Part shown: piece by piece, positions 59,845 through 64,000 of the stretch
How positions within the stretch are numbered: the first letter of the stretch is position 1
Layout: every line of letters begins with the position of its first letter
Source of the DNA: Prolixibacter sp. NT017
Lineage (GTDB): Bacteria; Bacteroidota; Bacteroidia; Bacteroidales; Prolixibacteraceae
NCBI RefSeq assembly: GCF_009617875.1
Contig: NZ_BLAV01000001.1
Coordinates: 868,001-932,000 of the forward strand
Direction: 5' to 3'
Length of the DNA stretch: 64,000 nt
The notes under the pieces: generated by a model
What the model was told of the DNA's origin: nothing
Database searches by the model: none
What the model saw: the letters and a program-made list of their open reading frames with translations, nothing else
Translations under genes and position numbers: made by a program

Positions 59845-61599
59845 ATGAAATTTACAGAATTCAAAATCAAAGGCATGACCTGCGACCACTGCGCGCAAAC
59901 CATAGCCAAAAAGTTTTCGGGGAATGAAGGAATCATCGCTAATGATATCAGTTATCCTTCGGGTACCGGCAAGTTTGAGTACGACCCCGAAAAAATCAGC
60001 AAAGAGGAAATCACGGCCATCATCGACAGCACCGGCCACTATAAAGTGGCGGGAGAAATTACCAGCAGTGAAAATAGTCATGCTGCAACTGAAAGTCAGC
60101 CCACAAGTATCATTCATAATGAATCCCGGAGGGATGCAGAAACTCCAATCCCTTCTGGAGGAGGGGCCGGGGATGGGCTCTTCGATTTAATTATTATTGG
60201 CGGGGGTTCGGCTGCATTTTCGGCAGCTATAAAAGCTGAGAGCTTAGGATTAACTACATTGATGGTGAATGCCGGCTTGGATTTTGGTGGAACCTGTGTA
60301 AATGTAGGTTGCGTTCCTTCCAAAAATTTAATCCGTGCAGGCGAAACCGCTTTTCATGCCAGCCATTCCAATTTTCAGGGAATAAAACCACGCGGCGCTG
60401 ACATTGATTTTGCACAGGTTATTCAGGGAAAGAAAAAACTGGTTGCAACCCTTCAGCAAAAAAAATACATGGACGTGGTGAGCGATTTCAAAAACTTGAA
60501 AATGGTGGAAGGCTGGGCCAGATTTGTAGATGAAAAAACTATCGAGGTCACTCCCCTCACTTTGGGAGGGGCCGGGGGTGGGCTCTTTAAAGGATTAAAA
60601 TTCCTGATTGCCACCGGGGCTACAACCTTGGAGCCTTCCATTGAAGGGCTTAAAGATGTGCCTTACCTGACCAATGTTTCGTTGTTCGATTTGGAAAAGA
60701 AGCCCGAAACAATGATTGTGCTGGGTGGCGGGTACATTGCGCTTGAAATTGCCCAGGCTTATCACCGCCTGGGAACAAAAGTTACCCTGTTGCAGCGCTC
60801 GCCGTTTGTACTTTCTAAACTTACGCCCGATATTTCTGATGAGTTGCTGAAGCACCTGCGCCGCGAAGGCCTGAATATTCAAACCGGATTATCGTTTACA
60901 TCCGTTACTGAAGAAAACGCGAGGATAAAGGTAAAAGCCGAAAAACATGGCGAACAAAAACAGTTTGAAGCTGAAAAAATTGTAGTTGCCACCGGAACAA
61001 AACCCAATACCGATAAATTGGGATTGGAAAATATCGGTCTCAAACTCGACCCAAATGGGCACATCCTGGTCAACGACAAAATGGAAACCAACCTGCGCCA
61101 TATTTACGCTGCAGGCGATGTGTCCAACACCCCGGCCTTCGTTTACACCGCTGCTTTCGAAGGGAGAATTGCCGTTGAAAACGCCTTTACAGGAGTCGAC
61201 AGTCGGGCAGATTATTCGTCGCTACCTTGGGTAGTTTTTACCGACCCGCAGGTGGCCGGCACCGGAATGGACGAAGCGGAAGCCAAAGCCCGAAACATTC
61301 CGTTTGAGGTTTCAAAACTGGAACTGAAAGATGTTCCGCGTGCCATTGCCGCCAACGACATGCGAGGGTTTATCAAACTCATCCGCAATACCGAAACCGA
61401 CAAATTAATCGGTGCAAGAGTGGTTGCCCCCGAGGGTGGCGAACTCATTCAGCAATTGAGTATGGCCATTAAATTTGGAATCACCGTTAAAGAATTATCC
61501 GAAAGTTTTTATCCTTACCTAACTTTAAGCGAAGGCATTAAACTTGCCGCCATCACCTTTGGAAAAGATATTTCGAAGTTGAGTTGTTGCGCGAGTTAA
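59845..61599 (+). CDS. merA: Mercuric reductase with N-terminal HMA domain
   Basis: 584 residues from the ATG at 59845. An HMA domain with GMTCDHC (C13, C16) precedes a flavoprotein disulfide reductase: FAD motif LIIIGGGSAAFSAAIKA, redox pair GGTCVNVGCVPSK (C151, C156), IVLGGGYIALEIAQ for NADPH, ATIYAAGDV-like YAAGDVSNTPAF, the FYPYLTLSEGIKLAA segment and the terminal Cys581-Cys582 that hand Hg(II) to the active site. It reduces Hg(II) to Hg(0). Two GC-rich palindromes are inserted in frame, one in the linker after the HMA domain and one in a loop. Confidence 0.93.
   Translation: MKFTEFKIKGMTCDHCAQTIAKKFSGNEGIIANDISYPSGTGKFEYDPEKISKEEITAIIDSTGHYKVAGEITSSENSHAATESQPTSIIHNESRRDAETPIPSGGGAGDGLFDLIIIGGGSAAFSAAIKAESLGLTTLMVNAGLDFGGTCVNVGCVPSKNLIRAGETAFHASHSNFQGIKPRGADIDFAQVIQGKKKLVATLQQKKYMDVVSDFKNLKMVEGWARFVDEKTIEVTPLTLGGAGGGLFKGLKFLIATGATTLEPSIEGLKDVPYLTNVSLFDLEKKPETMIVLGGGYIALEIAQAYHRLGTKVTLLQRSPFVLSKLTPDISDELLKHLRREGLNIQTGLSFTSVTEENARIKVKAEKHGEQKQFEAEKIVVATGTKPNTDKLGLENIGLKLDPNGHILVNDKMETNLRHIYAAGDVSNTPAFVYTAAFEGRIAVENAFTGVDSRADYSSLPWVVFTDPQVAGTGMDEAEAKARNIPFEVSKLELKDVPRAIAANDMRGFIKLIRNTETDKLIGARVVAPEGGELIQQLSMAIKFGITVKELSESFYPYLTLSEGIKLAAITFGKDISKLSCCAS
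60142..60183. repeat. GC-rich palindrome in frame in the merA linker
   Basis: A CCCTTCTGGAGGAGGGG hairpin and GCCGGGGATGGGCTCTT tail, coding TPIPSGGGAGDGLF between the HMA domain and the FAD domain. Same family as at 46072 and 60550. A related AATCCCGGAGGGAT hairpin lies just upstream at 60122. Confidence 0.75.
60550..60587. repeat. GC-rich palindrome in frame inside merA
   Basis: CTCCCCTCACTTTGGGAGG and GGCCGGGGGTGGGCTCTT, coding TPLTLGGAGGGLFKG in the loop before FLIATGATTLEP. The frame is kept. Same repeat family as above. Confidence 0.75.
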
Positions 61600-61690
61600 A
61601 CTCCATTACGGCTGTTTTCTTTTTTAGATTGACTCGAAAAACTTAAATCCTGTAATCTGCGCAGTTTCCGGCAGAATAAATTCCGTTGCC

Positions 61691-61717
61691 TGTCAGGTTT
61701 CAGGATTTTTTACGACT
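61691..61717 (+). promoter_or_regulatory. Candidate ECF promoter 11 (upstream of LysE-like gene)
   Basis: TGTCAGG at 61691-61697, 15 bases, CGACT at 61713-61717, then AT; the start codon at 61739 is 21 bases on. Confidence 0.65.
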
Positions 61718-61738
61718 ATCAGATAAAATTAAAACGTT

Positions 61739-62350
61739 ATGATTTCACAATACATATTATTTCTTCTTTTTGGCGCGCTGGCCACAACAATTGGCGCCGT
61801 GCCACTGGGGCTGGTTAACCTTTCGGTTTTGGATTTGGCCCTGAAAAACGATACACGCAGCGCAATACAAATTGCCCAGGGCGCCTCGGTTGTTGAAGTT
61901 TTTTTTGCACTCGCTTCGCTTTTGGCAGGGGCAAAATTATCACCATTTTTCGAAGGAAACCCGGTAGTGCGGTATTTCGTTTTTGCTGTTTTGCTGGTTT
62001 CAGGCCTTTTTTTCTGGTTCAAAACAAACAAGGAAAAAATCAGGAAAGAGACGCAAAAATCATTCGGTTTTATGAAAGGTGTTCTGCTAAATATTGTTAG
62101 CATTCAAGTGTTGCTTTTTTGGCTGCTTGCTGCCACCGTGCTTTCTGCAAAGCAATGGTTACCAGCAACATTTCCGGAGGTTTTGTTATTTCTGTCCGGA
62201 GTTTGGCTGGCAAAAATGGGCGTTTTAAAAGGTTATGCCTTCCTTGCTACAAAAGTGGCAATCCACGCCGAAAAATTTTCGGCCAATACAAACCGCATTA
62301 TTGGCATTGTTCTGATAATGGTTTCAATCATTCAACTCATTAAAATTTAA
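61739..62350 (+). CDS. LysE-like small-molecule exporter
   Basis: 203 residues, about six membrane helices. GAVPLGLVNLSVLDLALKND matches the LysE/RhtB start (PxGxxN type) and SIQVLLFWLLAA a later helix. Such proteins export amino acids or related molecules. It has its own shared promoter and NDH-2 follows 11 bases later, so they share a transcript. Substrate unknown. Confidence 0.75.
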   Translation: MISQYILFLLFGALATTIGAVPLGLVNLSVLDLALKNDTRSAIQIAQGASVVEVFFALASLLAGAKLSPFFEGNPVVRYFVFAVLLVSGLFFWFKTNKEKIRKETQKSFGFMKGVLLNIVSIQVLLFWLLAATVLSAKQWLPATFPEVLLFLSGVWLAKMGVLKGYAFLATKVAIHAEKFSANTNRIIGIVLIMVSIIQLIKI

Positions 62351-62361
62351 ATTCTTAAAAT

Positions 62362-63756
62362 ATGTCACAGAAAAATTATATACCCAATATTCCTGAAACT
62401 GCAAAAAAACGCGTGGTTGTAGTCGGCGGCGGATTTGCCGGATTAAAGTTTATTCAGAAATCGCTTTGTCAACATTATCAATTGGTTTTGTTAGATAAAA
62501 ACAACTACCACCAGTTTCAACCGCTGCTGTACCAGGTGGCTACTGCTGGGCTCGAACCCAGCGCCATTTCTTTTCCGTTGCGGAAAGTGTTGCAAAAAGA
62601 GGAAAACATTCATTACCGTTTAGCCGAGGTGCAACAGATTTTTCCAGAAGAACAGGAAATTTCAACCAATATCGGTTTTTTGAAATACGATTTTCTGGTG
62701 TTGGCAACCGGCGCTGACACCAACTTTTTCGGGCAGGCTGAAATAGAACAAAATGCCCTTGCCATGAAATCAGCATCCGATGCGATTTTAATCCGTAACA
62801 CCATTCTCGAAAATTTTGAAAAAGCGTTGCTCCAGGATTCGCCTGATAAAATGGAGAAATACCTGAATATTGCAATTGTTGGTGGTGGCCCAACCGGTGT
62901 GGAACTTGCCGGGGCACTGGCCGAAATGAAAAAATATATCTTTCCGAAAGATTATCCTGAAATCGATTTGGAAAAAATGCGAATTGTTTTATATGAAGGT
63001 TCGTCCAATTTGCTGGCTGCTTTGTCGGCACATTCGTCGAAACTGTCGCGGACATACCTCGAAAAAATGGGGGTTGAAGTACACACCAATATCAGGGTAA
63101 CCGAATACGACGGAACAACAGCCACTTTGTCTGATGGCACTTCGTTCGATACAAAAACACTCATCTGGGCTGCCGGTATAAAGCCGAATGTATTGAACGG
63201 CTTGCCAAAGGATAGTCTGGGCCGCGGAGGCCGGGTTTTGGTGGACCGCGAAAACTGTGTAAAAGGGTTCGATAGTATTTTTGCTCTGGGCGACCTTTGT
63301 ATAATGGAAACGCCCAAATATCCCAACGGACATCCGCAGGTGGCGCAAACTGCCATTCAACAGGCCGGGTTGTTAGCCAAAAACCTGAAACGTTTGGCAA
63401 CCGGAAAACCATTGAAAAAGTTTGAATACATCAACAAAGGTTCGTTGGCAACAGTAGGCCGAAACCGAGCTGTGGCCGACCTCCCCGGTTTTAAACTGAG
63501 GGGCTTTGTAGCCTGGGTACTTTGGAGTTTTGTGCATCTGTTTACCATCATGGGCGTAAAAAACCGCATGTTTGTATTCCTCAACTGGTCGTGGAATTAT
63601 TTTACCTACGACCAGTCGCTGCGGCTTCTGATTAAACCAGAACAGAAGAAATATAACGAAGGAATAAAAAACTTTGTAATAACGGATGACTCAGAGAATG
63701 AAGGAATAAAAATTCCTGATACCCGGCAATTAATTAGTAAATTACGAACAAATTAA
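62362..63756 (+). CDS. Type II NADH dehydrogenase (NDH-2-like)
   Basis: 464 residues. Two dinucleotide folds: VVVVGGGFAGLKFIQ at the N-terminus (FAD) and IAIVGGGPTGVELAGALAEM (NADH). YHQFQPLLYQVATAGLEPS and AAGIKPN are typical of NDH-2, and a late hydrophobic segment (GFVAWVLWSFVHLFTIMGV) anchors it to the membrane. It passes electrons from NADH to quinone without pumping protons. It lies after the LysE-like gene, probably on the proposed ECF transcript. Confidence 0.9.
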   Translation: MSQKNYIPNIPETAKKRVVVVGGGFAGLKFIQKSLCQHYQLVLLDKNNYHQFQPLLYQVATAGLEPSAISFPLRKVLQKEENIHYRLAEVQQIFPEEQEISTNIGFLKYDFLVLATGADTNFFGQAEIEQNALAMKSASDAILIRNTILENFEKALLQDSPDKMEKYLNIAIVGGGPTGVELAGALAEMKKYIFPKDYPEIDLEKMRIVLYEGSSNLLAALSAHSSKLSRTYLEKMGVEVHTNIRVTEYDGTTATLSDGTSFDTKTLIWAAGIKPNVLNGLPKDSLGRGGRVLVDRENCVKGFDSIFALGDLCIMETPKYPNGHPQVAQTAIQQAGLLAKNLKRLATGKPLKKFEYINKGSLATVGRNRAVADLPGFKLRGFVAWVLWSFVHLFTIMGVKNRMFVFLNWSWNYFTYDQSLRLLIKPEQKKYNEGIKNFVITDDSENEGIKIPDTRQLISKLRTN

Positions 63757-63769
63757 AATTAACATTATT

Positions 63770-64000
63770 ATGAAAGCTATCTGGAACGGCAAAGTAATTG
63801 CCGAAAGTAACGACATTGTCAACGTCGAAGGGAATGCATATTTCCCGGTTGACTCAGTAAATAAAGAGTTTTTAAAAGACAGCGAAACACACACCGTTTG
63901 CCACTGGAAAGGAACCGCTTCGTATTACGATTTGGTGGTGGATGGAAAAACCAATCCCGATGCAGTTTGGTATTATCCAACTCCTTCAGGTCTTGCAAAA
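63770..64000 (+). CDS. DUF427 protein (3' end cut by window edge)
   Basis: From the ATG at 63770, 77 codons run to the window edge without a stop. MKAIWNGKVIAESNDIVNVE at the start, then YFPVDSVNKEFL and THTVCHWKGTASYYDL, match the DUF427 fold, whose conserved Cys/Trp segment is CHWKG. Such small proteins have no settled function. 13 bases after the NDH-2 stop, so probably in the same unit. Confidence 0.82.
   Translation, partial: MKAIWNGKVIAESNDIVNVEGNAYFPVDSVNKEFLKDSETHTVCHWKGTASYYDLVVDGKTNPDAVWYYPTPSGLAK

Overview
The window is from a member of the Bacteroidota. The evidence is a secreted protein with a type IX secretion (Por) C-terminal sorting domain at 46922-49087, at least one promoter of the phylum's TTG-N19-TAnnTTTG type (31049-31078), RteC-like and DUF1896/DUF3945/TopB genes typical of Bacteroidota integrative elements, and characteristic intergenic palindromes. 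I cannot name genus or species.

Layout. (1) 1-729: an HD-domain gene running off the left edge, and tRNA-Arg(CCG). (2) about 730-15200: one end of an integrative element. A large serine recombinase is read toward the tRNA and its last codons lie on the antisense strand of the tRNA gene. Behind it are small unknown genes, a noncoding region with a long RNA-type hairpin, an RteC-like pair, an excisionase-like HTH protein, a very large methylase-helicase, DUF1896, topoisomerase III and a DUF4099/DUF3945 protein. No transfer (Tra/Mob) genes and no second attachment site are visible, so the right-hand boundary is unknown and much of what follows could be cargo. (3) 15403-17757: an ECF sigma factor, a small zinc-type anti-sigma factor, an NrtS-like membrane protein, an AhpD-like peroxidase and an NAD(P)HX epimerase. 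(4) 17768-24673: a PstSCAB phosphate transporter with a porin and a NarL-type two-component system, all on the minus strand. (5) 24787-42923: a periplasmic thioredoxin with envelope genes, then an oxidative pentose phosphate operon (gnd, zwf, rpiB, tal), glycogen debranching enzyme, aquaporin, GMC oxidoreductase, VOC protein, SDR and a GH63-like glycosidase. An IS630-family element has split rpiB. (6) 43074-46769: a single-chain restriction-modification enzyme and a small partner. (7) 46922-58621: the T9SS cargo protein, then a dense thiol-redox block (DsrE, thioredoxins, DsbD, YceI, peroxiredoxin, rhodanese-thioredoxin) with a DinB/NRDE/DUF6695/CoaB operon. (8) 58714-61599: a mercury resistance operon (ArsR, MerTP, MerA) with ArsR-type operators. 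(9) 61739-64000: LysE-like exporter, NDH-2 and a DUF427 gene cut by the right edge.

The main discovery candidate is a shared promoter. Eleven plus-strand transcription units between 24.7 and 61.7 kb start 20-70 bases behind a nearly identical bipartite motif, TGTCAGG-N14/15-CGACT (or CGTCT). It looks like an ECF promoter, and the only sigma factor in the window is the ECF sigma at 15403 with its H-x3-C-x2-C partner. The units it would control make NADPH (gnd, zwf), reduce thiols (thioredoxins, DsbD, rhodanese-Trx, peroxiredoxin) or remodel the envelope. I propose a redox-sensing sigma/anti-sigma regulon, similar in logic to SigR-RsrA of actinobacteria, packed with its sigma factor into one island beside a tRNA-integrated element. 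The mer, pst and restriction genes lack the motif and seem separately controlled.

Other notable points: a homopolymer-linked frame break in the IS630 transposase; GC-rich palindromes inserted in frame in merA (twice) and the restriction gene (once); a decayed second copy of part of the DUF6695 gene; a frameshifted outer-membrane gene remnant; and a noncoding hairpin whose ten arm differences are all G-U compatible on one strand only.
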